Positions 1-6,374 of a stretch of DNA of 6,972 nucleotides are shown in pieces. The first letter of the stretch is position 1. Every line of letters starts with the position of its first letter. The notes below the pieces were generated by a model that was not told the DNA's origin, searched no databases, and saw only the letters and a list, made by a program, of their open reading frames with translations. The stretch comes from Methylobacterium sp. (lineage in GTDB: Bacteria > Pseudomonadota > Alphaproteobacteria > Rhizobiales > Beijerinckiaceae). The stretch is from positions 1-6,972 of the forward strand of contig JAJKJG010000042.1 of assembly GCA_021154065.1 (NCBI GenBank), given 5' to 3'. A program made the translations under genes and the position numbers.

Positions 1-1209
1 CTGCGCCAGCGTCCTCAACCGCAGCGCAGTCAGCTTGATAAACCCCGCGGCGTCGCGGTGGTCATAAGACGCGGCGCCTTCCTCGAAGGTGACGAGGTCC
101 TGGTCGTAGAGCGAGTTCGGGCTGTCGCGGCCGATGACCCAGACGCCGCCCTTGTAAAGCTTGAGGCGCACCGTCCCCGAGACCATCTCCTGCGACGTGT
201 CGATCGCCGCCTGCAGCATCTCGCGCTCGGGCGAGAACCAGAAGCCGTTGTAGACCAGCTCAGCGTATTTCGGCATGAGCTCGTCCTTGAGGTGCGCGGC
301 GCCGCGGTCGAGCGTGATCGACTCGATGCCGCGATGCGCCTGGAGCAGGATCGTGCCGCCGGGCGTCTCGTACATGCCGCGGCTCTTCATGCCGACGAAG
401 CGGTTTTCGACGAGGTCGAGCCGGCCGATGCCGTTCTCCCGGCCGAGCTCGTTGAGCCGCGCCAGCAGCGCGGCGGGCGAGAGCTTCCGGCCGTCGATCG
501 CGACCGGATCGCCGCGCTCGAACGCGACGGCGATCACCGTCGCCTTGTCGGGCGCCGCTTCCGGATCGATGGTGCGCGAATAGACGTAGTCCGGCACCTC
601 GACGCCTGGGTCCTCCAGCACCTTGCCCTCGGAGGAGGCGTGCAGGAGGTTGGCGTCGACCGAGAACGGCGCCTCGCCGCGCTTGTCCTTGGCGATCGGG
701 ATCTGGTTAAGCTCGGCAAACGCGATGAGCTGCTCGCGGGAGCGCAAATCCCATTCGCGCCAGGGCGCGATCACGGTCACGTCGGGCTTCAGCGCGTAGT
801 AGGCGAGCTCGAAGCGGACCTGGTCGTTCCCCTTGCCCGTCGCGCCGTGGGCGACGGCGTCGGCGCCGACTTGCTCTGCGATCTCGATCTGCTTCTTGGC
901 GATGAGCGGGCGGGCGATCGAGGTGCCGAGGAGATAGAGCCCCTCATATTGTGCGTTCGCCCGGAACATCGGGAAGACGTAGTCGCGCACGAACTCCTCG
1001 CGCAGATCCTCGATGAAGATGTTCTCGTCCTTGATGCCCAGCAGCTGCGCCTTGCGACGCGCCGGCTCGAGCTCCTCGCCCTGGCCGAGATCGGCCGTGA
1101 AGGTCACGACCTCGCAAGCGTAGGTGGTCTGCAGCCATTTCAGGATGATCGAGGTGTCGAGCCCGCCGGAATAGGCGAGCACGACCTTCTTGACGGCGCG
1201 GTCGGGCAT
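1..1209 (-). CDS. argG: Argininosuccinate synthase, 3' end cut by the window edge
   Basis: This enzyme joins citrulline and aspartate with ATP to make argininosuccinate, the next-to-last step of arginine synthesis, in the cytosol. The reverse strand translates without interruption for 403 residues. The N-terminal ATP pyrophosphatase loop AYSGGLDTS is at residues 12-20 and the second family signature [15 protein letters not shown] at about 120-134. The visible C-terminus, [15 protein letters not shown], is typical of the family, whose usual length is a little over 400, so only a few residues and the stop lie outside the window. The start at 1209 gives [16 protein letters not shown], matching the usual short lead before the ATP loop. 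An in-frame ATG at 1239 would add ten residues and has no better ribosome site, and an in-frame stop lies near 1260. The gene diverges from the isomerase-like gene. Identification is near certain; the start is fairly sure. Confidence 0.97.
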   Translation of the reverse strand, partial: MPDRAVKKVVLAYSGGLDTSIILKWLQTTYACEVVTFTADLGQGEELEPARRKAQLLGIKDENIFIEDLREEFVRDYVFPMFRANAQYEGLYLLGTSIARPLIAKKQIEIAEQVGADAVAHGATGKGNDQVRFELAYYALKPDVTVIAPWREWDLRSREQLIAFAELNQIPIAKDKRGEAPFSVDANLLHASSEGKVLEDPGVEVPDYVYSRTIDPEAAPDKATVIAVAFERGDPVAIDGRKLSPAALLARLNELGRENGIGRLDLVENRFVGMKSRGMYETPGGTILLQAHRGIESITLDRGAAHLKDELMPKYAELVYNGFWFSPEREMLQAAIDTSQEMVSGTVRLKLYKGGVWVIGRDSPNSLYDQDLVTFEEGAASYDHRDAAGFIKLTALRLRTLAQ

Positions 1210-1256
1210 GAGCGTCTCTGGCGTCGGGAGGGCGGCCATCGGCCAAGGTCGGCGGA

Positions 1257-1284
1257 GTTATAGGCGGACATAACGGTGGCGCAA
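1257..1284 (-). promoter_or_regulatory. Candidate sigma-70-type promoter for argG
   Basis: Read on the minus strand, TTGCGC (1284-1279) is followed after 16 nt by TATAAC (1262-1257), about 48 nt upstream of the chosen argG start. The match to the housekeeping consensus is reasonable for a G+C-rich alphaproteobacterium, but this is pattern matching by eye. No operator or attenuator could be recognised. Confidence 0.35.
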
Positions 1285-1368
1285 CCGCGCCCGCAACCGC
1301 CAAGCCATCCCGGCGCCGCTTTCGTCTGCAATGCGGACGAGAAGCCGTGGAGCATGCGCTTCGCCGCC

Positions 1369-1397
1369 TTGCCGCCTGCGCGCGAAGCAGGGATGAT
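1369..1397 (+). promoter_or_regulatory. Weak candidate promoter for the isomerase-like gene
   Basis: TTGCCG (1369-1374), a 17-nt spacer and GATGAT (1392-1397) lie 24 nt before the start codon at 1422. The -10 box matches consensus at only four of six positions. The intergenic stretch 1210-1421 also contains a small hairpin (TCGTC at about 1322 pairing with GACGA at about 1336) of unknown meaning. Confidence 0.22.
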
Positions 1398-1421
1398 TCA
1401 TCGGCTGCCCGGAGATTCTTG

Positions 1422-2039
1422 ATGACGCGGCGCCCGGTTCTCGAGTTCTGGTACGAGTTCGCCTCGACCTACTCCTATCTGACCGCGATGCGCATCGAGC
1501 CGCTCGCCGAGGCGGCGGGCGTCGACATCCGCTGGCGGCCGTTCCTGCTCGGGCCGATCTTCGCGGCGCAGGGCTGGACCTCCTCGCCGTTCAACCTCTT
1601 CCCGGCGAAGGGCCGCTACATGTGGCGCGACATGGAGCGCCAGGCGGCGGCGCTCGGGGTGCCGTTCCGCAAGCCCGATCCGTTCCCGCAGAACGCGCTG
1701 CTTGCCGCCCGCGTCGCCCTCTACGGCGCCGACCACCCCTGGGGCGCGACCTTCTCGAAGGCGGTGTACCGGGCCGAGTTCGGCGAGGGCCGCGCCATCG
1801 CCGAGCCCGGCGCCATCCAGGCGATCGTCTCGCATCTCGGCCTCGACGTCGACCACGTCATGAAGGGCGCCCAGGGCGACGCCAACAAGACCCGGCTCAA
1901 GGCGCTGACCGAGGAAGCCCGCTCGCGCGGCATCTTCGGCGCCCCGACCTTCTTCTCCGAAGACGGCGAGATGTTCTGGGGCAACGACCGGCTGGAGCAG
2001 GCGCTCGCCTGGACGGCGGGGGAGCGGCCGGGGCGGTGA
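1422..2039 (+). CDS. 2-hydroxychromene-2-carboxylate isomerase family protein (DsbA fold)
   Basis: A 205-residue protein of the DsbA/kappa-class glutathione transferase superfamily. The named family member (NahD) isomerises 2-hydroxychromene-2-carboxylate in naphthalene breakdown with glutathione as cofactor. Seen here: FWYEFASTYSYL at residues 9-20, whose Ser15 aligns with the catalytic serine of NahD (Ser11); no CxxC motif, so it is not a thiol oxidase; the loop IFGAPTFF at 171-178 with the expected cis-proline Pro175; and FWGNDRLE at 185-192, a family signature near the C-terminus. Length fits the family (about 200). The start at 1422 has GGAG at 1411-1414 as ribosome site. An upstream in-frame ATG at 1347 would add 25 residues that do not resemble the family. 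No ring-degradation genes are nearby, so the real substrate is unknown. There is no signal peptide, so it is probably cytosolic. Confidence 0.9.
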   Translation: MTRRPVLEFWYEFASTYSYLTAMRIEPLAEAAGVDIRWRPFLLGPIFAAQGWTSSPFNLFPAKGRYMWRDMERQAAALGVPFRKPDPFPQNALLAARVALYGADHPWGATFSKAVYRAEFGEGRAIAEPGAIQAIVSHLGLDVDHVMKGAQGDANKTRLKALTEEARSRGIFGAPTFFSEDGEMFWGNDRLEQALAWTAGERPGR

Positions 2040-2161
2040 CGGGCCTCCGGAACGCGCGTGCCCGGACGGCGTTCTCTCAGGCAAACGGCCGAGCTTTTGC
2101 CGCGGCCCGCTCTCCCGTCCGTGGCGTGATTGCGTTTCCCTAGATTTTTGAGGCCATGGCC

Positions 2162-4547
2162 ATGCCGACCCGCACCTTGATCGTGGGCAATGACGGCGCG
2201 AACGTCCTGCAGGGCGGCGCCGGCGCCGAGCTGATCTACGGCTTCGACCCGAACGGACCGCAGGCGACCACCAACGCGATCGCGGCGACCCGCGTCGCCG
2301 CCGGATTGGCAGAGCCCGTCTTTGCGACCGCGCCGCCGGGCGACGTCGGGCGTCTCTTCATCGTCGAGAAAGGCGGGCGCATCGAGATCCTCGACCTCGC
2401 GACCGGCGCGACGCTCGCGGCGCCGTTCCTCGACATTACGAGCGAGGTCAATCCTGCAGGCGAGCAGGGCCTTCTCGGCCTTGCCTTCCACCCCGACTAC
2501 GCCGCGAACGGGCTCTTCTACGTCTACCTCAGCACGCCCTCCGGCGACACCGAGGTCCGCCGCTACCAGGTCTCGGCCGGCGACCCGAACCACGCCGACG
2601 CAGCGACGGCGCAGCACGTCAGCGCCTTCGACTATCCGGCGACGAGCGCCAATCACCGCGCCGGGTGGATCGGCTTCGGTCCGGACGACATGCTCTACGT
2701 CGCGACCGGCGACGGCGGCATCGATCCGGGGAACGCGCAGCGCCTCGACACCCCGCTCGGCAAGATCCTGCGCCTCGATATCGACGCCGACGCGTTCCCG
2801 GCCGATCCGGACCGGAACTACGCCGTCCCGGCCGACAATCCGGCGACGATCGACGGCATCGCCGGCAGCGCCGCCGGGACCGGGTTCTACGCCGCCGGCC
2901 TGCGCAACCCGTTCCGCGACAGCTTCGACCGCGGCGTCGGCGACCTCTTCATCGGCAATGTCGGCCAGGCCTCCTTCGAGGAGATCAACCTCGGCCGCGC
3001 CGGCGCGAATTACGGCTGGCCGGCGACCGAGGGCTTCTTCGACCAGGCCGCCTTCCCGAGCTTCACGCAGCCGATCCAATGCGCACGGCAGCGGCGCCTC
3101 GGTCACCGGCGGCTACGTCTACCGCGGCGAGAGCGAGGGCCTGCACGGGCAGTACTTCTTCGCCGATTTCGTCACCGGCCAGGTGTGGACGCTGCAGTTC
3201 AATGGCAGCGCCTGGACCGCGACCGAGCGCACGGGCCAGATCAGCCCGGATTTCGGGCAGATCAACAACCCCTCCTCCTTCGGCGAGGATGCGCGCGGCA
3301 ACCTCTACCTCGTCGATTTCGACGGCGACGTCTTCCGCCTGACGCCGCAGGTCGCCTCGGCCGACCAGGGCGACGACCTGCGCGGCGGCGGCGGCGACGA
3401 CATGGTCTTCGGAGGCTCGGGCGCCGACCGCGTCTTCGGCGAGGCCGGCCGCGACGCGCTCGACGGCGGGCCGGGCGACGATCTCCTTGACGGCGGCGAG
3501 GGCTCGGACCAGATCTTCGGCGGCGCCGGCGCCGACACGGTCTCCTATCTCGACGCGCCGCGGGCCGTCCTGATCAACCTCTTCGGCCAAGCCGCGGCCG
3601 ACGGCATCGACACCGACGTGCTGTCGTCGATCGAGAACGCCGTCGGCTCGGCCTTCAACGACACGATCATCGGCGACGCGGGAGCGAACGTCCTCGACGG
3701 CGGCCGCGAAGGCTCCGACCAGATCTTCGGCGGCGGCAACCTCGACACGGTCTCCTACGCCGCCTCGCCGCGGGCCGTCCTCATCAACCTCGCCGGCCAG
3801 GTCACGGCCGACGGCATCAACACCGACACGCTGTCCTCGATCGAGAACGCCATCGGCTCGGCCTTCGACGACACGATCATCGGCGACGCCGGGCCGAACA
3901 TCCTCGACGGCGGCCGCGAAGGCTCCGACCAGATCTCCGGCGGCGGCGGCCTCGACACGGTCTCCTACGCGGCGTCGCCGCGGGCCGTCCTCATCAACCT
4001 CCACGCCCAGATCACGGCCGACGGCATCAACACCGACACGCTGTCGTCGATCGAGAACGCGATCGGCTCGGGCTTTGACGACGTCATCCTAAGCAGCGAC
4101 GGCGTCAACCGGATCGACGGCGGCGGCGGCCTCGACACGGTGTCCTACGTCGCCGCGCCGCGGGCCGTCCTCATCAACCTCGCGGCCCAGCTTTCGGCCG
4201 ACGGCATCTTCACCGACACGCTGGCGTCGATCGAGAACGCCACGGGCTCGGCTTTCGCGGATCGGATCGTCTCAGGCGCCGGCGCCAACGTGCTCGAGGG
4301 CCGCGACGGCAACGACACCTTCGTGTTCCAGCGCGGTCTCGCGACCGGCGACACCGTCGTCGATTTCGCCGGCAACGGCGCGGCCCCCGGCGAGGCCTTC
4401 GAGTTCGTCGGCTACGGCCCCGGCGCGACGTTCGTCCAGCTCGACGCCACGCACTGGCAGGTCAACTCGGGCGACGGCACGACCCACGAGACCATCACCC
4501 TGCAGAACGGCGCCGCGGTCCACCCCGCCGACGTGCTCTTCGTCTGA
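2162..4547 (+). CDS. Secreted glucose/sorbosone dehydrogenase fused to RTX calcium-binding repeats, frameshifted near 3080
   Basis: Two overlapping frames together encode one protein of about 795 residues if two bases are restored after 3079. Residues 1-33 carry an RTX-like half motif (GNDGANVLQGGAGAELIYG). Residues about 44-395 are a six-bladed propeller of the glucose/sorbosone dehydrogenase family (PQQ-dependent sugar oxidation in characterised members): RLFIVEKGGRIEIL, GEQGLLGLAFHPDY, the NHRAGWIGFGPD segment with the probable catalytic His165, YVATGDGG, GLRNPFRDSFD with Arg248, and GGYVYRGE after the break. Residues about 404-460 are RTX repeats, then four long units, then a capping domain (719-795) ending ADVLFV, as in type I secretion substrates. 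There is no N-terminal signal peptide, so export by an ABC-type (type I) system is inferred; no transporter genes are in the window. The ATG at 2162 is preferred over 2156 because GAGG at 2150-2153 lies 8 nt before it. Domain assignment is firm; substrate and cofactor are inferred. Confidence 0.88.
3369..3540 (+). repeat. RTX nonapeptide repeats (coding)
   Basis: Within the dehydrogenase-RTX gene this segment encodes consecutive glycine- and aspartate-rich repeats of the GGxGxDxxx type: GGGGDDMVFGGSGADRVFG, then GGPGDDLLDGGEGSDQIFGG. In known proteins such repeats fold into a calcium-binding parallel beta-roll once the protein is outside the cell. They follow the propeller domain directly, after a linker of about ten residues. 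Confidence 0.85.
3541..4320 (+). repeat. Four long tandem coding repeats, 210, 210, 180 and about 180 nt
   Basis: The same block restarts at 3541, 3751, 3961 and 4141, each time encoding VSYxxxPRAVLINL followed by ADGIxTDxLxSIENAxGSxF and a short RTX-like turn. Units one and two are 70 residues. Units three and four are 60 because they lack the ten residues REGSDQIFGG (or its ISGG variant), one whole calcium-type turn. DNA identity between units is visibly high, including at third positions (for example CGGGCCGTCCT in all four). This points to duplication within the gene and possibly ongoing recombination between units. Confidence 0.88.
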
Positions 4548-4561
4548 CCCTCCGAGCTTGA

Positions 4562-4597
4562 GCGCTGCCGGCGTGCATCGGCGCGGCGCCGGAGCGC
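4562..4597. terminator. Hairpin after the dehydrogenase-RTX gene, possible weak terminator
   Basis: GCGCTGCCGGC (4562-4572) can pair with GCCGGAGCGC (4588-4597), a ten-pair stem with one bulged base and a loop of about 15 nt. It begins 14 nt after the stop codon at 4545-4547. There is no T-run, so it is not a classical intrinsic terminator. It could only slow transcription or protect the 3' end before the toxin-antitoxin pair. Confidence 0.3.
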
Positions 4598-4626
4598 GAA
4601 GCCGCGGATCATGCTAGAGAGATGAT

Positions 4627-4863
4627 ATGGCAAGGCCGGTGATCTTCACGATTTCTGCCGTCTGGGACGACGAGGCATCGCTCTGGAGCGGGCATTGCGA
4701 CGACGTTCCCGCCGCCGCCGACGCGCCGACCCTCGACGAGCTCCTGGCGAAGATCTCCGCCATGACGCTCGACCTCTTGCCGGATAATCACCCGGGTGTC
4801 GATCCGGCCTGCGTGTTCCTGCAGATCACGGCCCTGCGCGAAGCCGGACGCGCGACCGCCTGA
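4627..4863 (+). CDS. DUF1902 family HicB-like antitoxin
   Basis: A 78-residue protein whose core, SAVWDDEASLWSGHCDDVP followed by APTLDELLAKISAMTLDLLP, matches the DUF1902 branch of the HicB partial RNase H-like fold. In HicBA modules the antitoxin binds and blocks the HicA RNA-cleaving toxin. Seen in the sequence: the WDDEASLW strand pair, the DDVP turn and the following helix, in family order. It stops soon after the fold and has no helix-turn-helix or ribbon-helix-helix domain, so DNA binding for self-repression is not evident. An AGAGAG stretch at about 4616-4621 serves as ribosome site before the ATG at 4627. The next gene starts at the base after its stop, so the two are surely co-expressed. 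The antitoxin role is inferred from family and neighbour. Confidence 0.85.
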   Translation: MARPVIFTISAVWDDEASLWSGHCDDVPAAADAPTLDELLAKISAMTLDLLPDNHPGVDPACVFLQITALREAGRATA

Positions 4864-5061
4864 ATGGCGCCTCAGTTCGATCGCGCCTTGCGCGAGCTTT
4901 TGCGCGAGGGCGGCTGCACCTTCGTCCGGCAGGGCAAAGGCAGCCACGAAATCTGGCACAGTCCGATCACCGGACGAAACTTCGCGGTGCCTGTCCACAT
5001 CCCGAGCAGGCACACAGCGAATGCGATCCTTCGCCAGGCGGGGCTGCCCAAGGCGTTCTGA
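4864..5061 (+). CDS. hicA: HicA family toxin (mRNA interferase)
   Basis: A 65-residue protein of the HicA family, small double-stranded-RNA-binding-like proteins that cleave mRNA on ribosomes when not bound by the antitoxin. Seen: an N-terminal helix FDRALRELLREGGCTFVRQG, then GKGSHEIW with the conserved active-site His28, a strand NFAVPVHIP, and the C-terminal helix TANAILRQAGLP, all in family order and close to the usual length. The ATG at 4864 follows the antitoxin stop with no gap, so translation is probably coupled. The antitoxin-first order is the reverse of the classical E. coli hicAB locus but common in other bacteria. No residue needed for activity looks lost, so this pair appears intact. 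Confidence 0.9.
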   Translation: MAPQFDRALRELLREGGCTFVRQGKGSHEIWHSPITGRNFAVPVHIPSRHTANAILRQAGLPKAF

Positions 5062-5075
5062 GGGAGGAGGCCGCT

Positions 5076-5093
5076 TCGGATCACTCCGCCGCG
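5076..5093. repeat. 18-bp direct repeat, copy 1
   Basis: TCGGATCACTCCGCCGCG lies 14 nt beyond the hicA stop. An identical 18-bp copy is at 5657-5674, in the same orientation, where the DUF5615 toxin loses its family match. On the minus strand both copies contain GCGGCGGAGTGA, which could be the end of a reading frame (Ala-Ala-Glu-stop). Its origin is unknown. Confidence 0.7.
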
Positions 5094-5143
5094 TCAAGGC
5101 CGCGCGCGAAGCGCTCGCCGGCTTCGCCGGTTGCAGCCTTGAC
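5093..5143. repeat. Palindromic stem-loop between the two toxin-antitoxin modules
   Basis: GTCAAGGC (5093-5100) is exactly complementary to GCCTTGAC (5136-5143), and inside these CGAAGC can pair with GCTTCG. The structure begins at the last base of the 18-bp repeat copy and sits in the 274-nt gap between hicA and the DUF433 gene. It could be a transcription-end structure for hicBA or a short palindromic element. The rest of the gap, 5144-5335, is C- and G-rich and holds no gene I recognise. Confidence 0.5.
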
Positions 5144-5335
5144 AGACCGCGGACGGTCCCGGCGAGAATGCTACCATCGAAAATGGCAGCGTCTGCGCTG
5201 GCGCTCGCCTGCGCTCGCACCCATCCTTCGCTCACCGCGCTCCGAGCGGAGACCTCCTGGAGAACGGGACCTCGGCGAAGGTATATGCGGGGGAGCGCGA
5301 GCGGCGCATGATGCCGGTCCAAAGGCGTTGTTGAG

Positions 5336-5563
5336 ATGAAGTTCACCCGCATTACCGTCGAGCCCGGCAAGATGGGCGGCGTGCCTTGCATTCGCGGCTT
5401 GCGCATTCCGGTCGCGGCCGTCGTCGGGATGGTGGCGGACGGCATGAGCGAGCCCGCGATTCTGAGCGCCTACCCGGACCTTGAAGCGAAGGACATTCGC
5501 GAGGCGCTGCGCTACGCGGCGGAGGCCGTGCGCGAAGGTGAGCTGCCGCTCGCCATCCCGTGA
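5336..5563 (+). CDS. DUF433 family antitoxin
   Basis: A 75-residue protein of the DUF433 family, winged-helix-like small proteins found mostly as antitoxins beside DUF5615 PIN-like toxins. Seen: FTRITVEPGKMGGVPCIRGLRIPV (residues 3-26), the family's opening ITVxPxxxGGxPCIRGxRIPV signature, followed by VVGMVADGMSEPAILSAYPD and DIREALRYAAEAVREGE, the helical part. It looks full length and intact. AAAGG at 5321-5325 is a plausible ribosome site. Its stop overlaps the GTG start of the next frame (GTGA at 5560-5563), the usual coupling in this toxin-antitoxin pair. The partner toxin is broken, so this antitoxin is probably now an orphan. Confidence 0.88.
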   Translation: MKFTRITVEPGKMGGVPCIRGLRIPVAAVVGMVADGMSEPAILSAYPDLEAKDIREALRYAAEAVREGELPLAIP

Positions 5564-5658
5564 GGTTCCTGATCGACAACGCGCTGTCGCCGCTCGTCGC
5601 CGACGGCTTGCGCCGCGCCGAACACGATGCGGCGCATGTGCGCGACTACGGCATGCTC
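5560..5658 (+). pseudogene. DUF5615 PIN-like toxin, truncated remnant
   Basis: Starting at GTG 5560, the first 33 residues, MRFLIDNALSPLVADGL then RRAEHDAAHVRDYGM, are an excellent match to the start of DUF5615 proteins (Mut7-C/PIN-like predicted RNases, normally about 110-120 residues). The first active-site aspartate, in FLIDN, is present. After MLG the expected part with the other acidic residues and the DTDFG motif is absent: the frame runs into the 18-bp repeat and then into an inverted repeat. In the same frame, SAIVSIFE at 5686-5709 faintly resembles the GxIVVxE strand near the end of DUF5615 proteins, which would suggest an internal loss of about 70 residues rather than a simple 3' loss; this is weak. 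The frame stays open to 6321, but that extension is not protein-like. The toxin should be inactive. Confidence 0.8.
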
Positions 5659-5674
5659 GGATCACTCCGCCGCG
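5657..5674. repeat. 18-bp direct repeat, copy 2
   Basis: Identical to copy 1 at 5076-5093 (TCGGATCACTCCGCCGCG) and 581 bp away. It starts at the point where the toxin gene departs from its family, so it may mark a rearrangement joint. The flanks beyond the 18 bp do not clearly match between the two sites. Confidence 0.7.
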
Positions 5675-5778
5675 GTCGCGGCCGGAGCGCGATCGTCTCG
5701 ATCTTCGAGAGGTGGAGCTTGCCCGAGGCATGGTCGATGTCGAGCCGACGACGTGCCCCTTATCGTGGAATGAGTTTG

Positions 5779-5964
5779 GCGCCGCTTCGCGGCATAGTCT
5801 TGCGCTGGGTCCCGGGTCGCATTCCGCTTCGCTGCATGCGCCCGGGAAAGCAGCGGATGGAGTTGGCGCTCGCTCTCTCAACAGCGCTTTCCCGGACGCC
5901 TGCAACGCAGCGAAGCGGAGTGGAAGGCGATCCGGGACCCAGCGCAAGACTCGCGAAGCGCCGC
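5779..5964. repeat. Large imperfect inverted repeat (possible MITE or REP-type palindrome)
   Basis: The left arm 5779-5851 is complementary to the right arm 5886-5964 with few mismatches and small indels, leaving a loop of about 34 nt. The best part is a perfect 20-bp match: AGTCTTGCGCTGGGTCCCGG at 5796-5815 against its complement at 5932-5951. Further paired blocks are CTTCGCTGC/GCAGCGAAG and GGGAAAGC/GCTTTCCC at the loop side. No protein family fits any frame through it. It lies between the toxin remnant and the haloperoxidase fragment. A non-autonomous palindromic repeat of the kind scattered through alphaproteobacterial genomes is the best guess; strong bidirectional transcription termination is an alternative role. 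Confidence 0.75.
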
Positions 5965-6038
5965 TTACTCTTCCTTTCGCAGAGGTCTCCCACGGCAGCG
6001 AGGGTGGCGGGCGGCCTCTGGTGCGGAGGTGCGTCCCC

Positions 6039-6374
6039 TCACCCCCGCGGCGGGCGCGGGCGCATTGCCGTGTCCGCCGCCCGGTCGGCGATGGCGTGGC
6101 CGAGCTCGAGGCCGTGCTCGTTGGCGCTGCGGAAGTGGATGCCGGCCCACAGGCGCGCGCCGGCGACATCCTTCTCGGCGTCCGAGATGCTGGTCCAGCT
6201 CCGGATCAGCTGTCCGGTCGGGAGCCCGAGCGCCGAGCTGAACGTCACTGCGTCGAGCCCGGTCGCCTTGCGGATCGCCTGCGCCATGGCGCCCGATCCG
6301 ATGGTATGGCCCGACGGGTAGTCCGGATGCGCCGGCGTCGTCAGCAGCGGCTGCCAGCCGCGCGCCACTACCTC
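6039..6374 (-). pseudogene. C-terminal fragment of a vanadium haloperoxidase/PAP2-type protein
   Basis: About 110 residues on the minus strand. Numbered from a GTG at 6368, it shows RGWQPLLTTPAHPDYPSGHT (residues 3-22), with the PSGH motif at 18-21, and ARLWAGIHFRSANEHGLELG at 71-90, with Arg72 and His78 spaced as in the RxxxxxH motif. These correspond to the vanadate- or phosphate-binding Ser402-Gly403-His404, Arg490 and His496 of the Curvularia chloroperoxidase. The first part of the binding site (Lys353 and Arg360 there), which should lie some 40-50 residues before PSGH, is missing: upstream the frame soon stops (TAG near 6410) and no other frame supplies it. The C-terminal end looks natural. 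So this is a 5'-truncated remnant, probably non-functional. Whether the ancestor was a haloperoxidase or an acid phosphatase cannot be told, though HPDYPSGHT and WAGIHFRSANE favour the haloperoxidase-like group. Confidence 0.75.

Noticed and set aside
58..1263. A 401-codon plus-strand open frame
   Set aside because: It lies opposite argG, whose translation is a near-perfect family match. The plus-strand product is an arginine-, leucine- and valine-rich shadow caused by G+C-rich codon structure.
3071..3090. Programmed ribosomal frameshifting in the dehydrogenase-RTX gene
   Set aside because: No slippery heptamer or clear stimulatory structure is seen, and the family sequence needs an extra codon's worth of bases here, so a deletion or sequence error fits better.
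1721..3106. A 461-codon minus-strand open frame
   Set aside because: It runs antisense across the end of the isomerase gene and the start of the dehydrogenase, both strongly supported on the plus strand. Its product matches no family I know.
3063..4004. A 313-codon minus-strand open frame with internal repeats
   Set aside because: Its repeats are only the reverse reading of the RTX long repeats on the plus strand.
3541..4320. Possible CRISPR-like periodic repeats
   Set aside because: The 210/180-nt period stays in the reading frame and encodes RTX-type protein repeats. There are no short identical repeats with unique spacers.
4609..5445. A 278-codon minus-strand open frame
   Set aside because: It covers the hicBA pair and the start of the DUF433 gene in antisense, all of which have clear family motifs on the plus strand. 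Composition is shadow-like.
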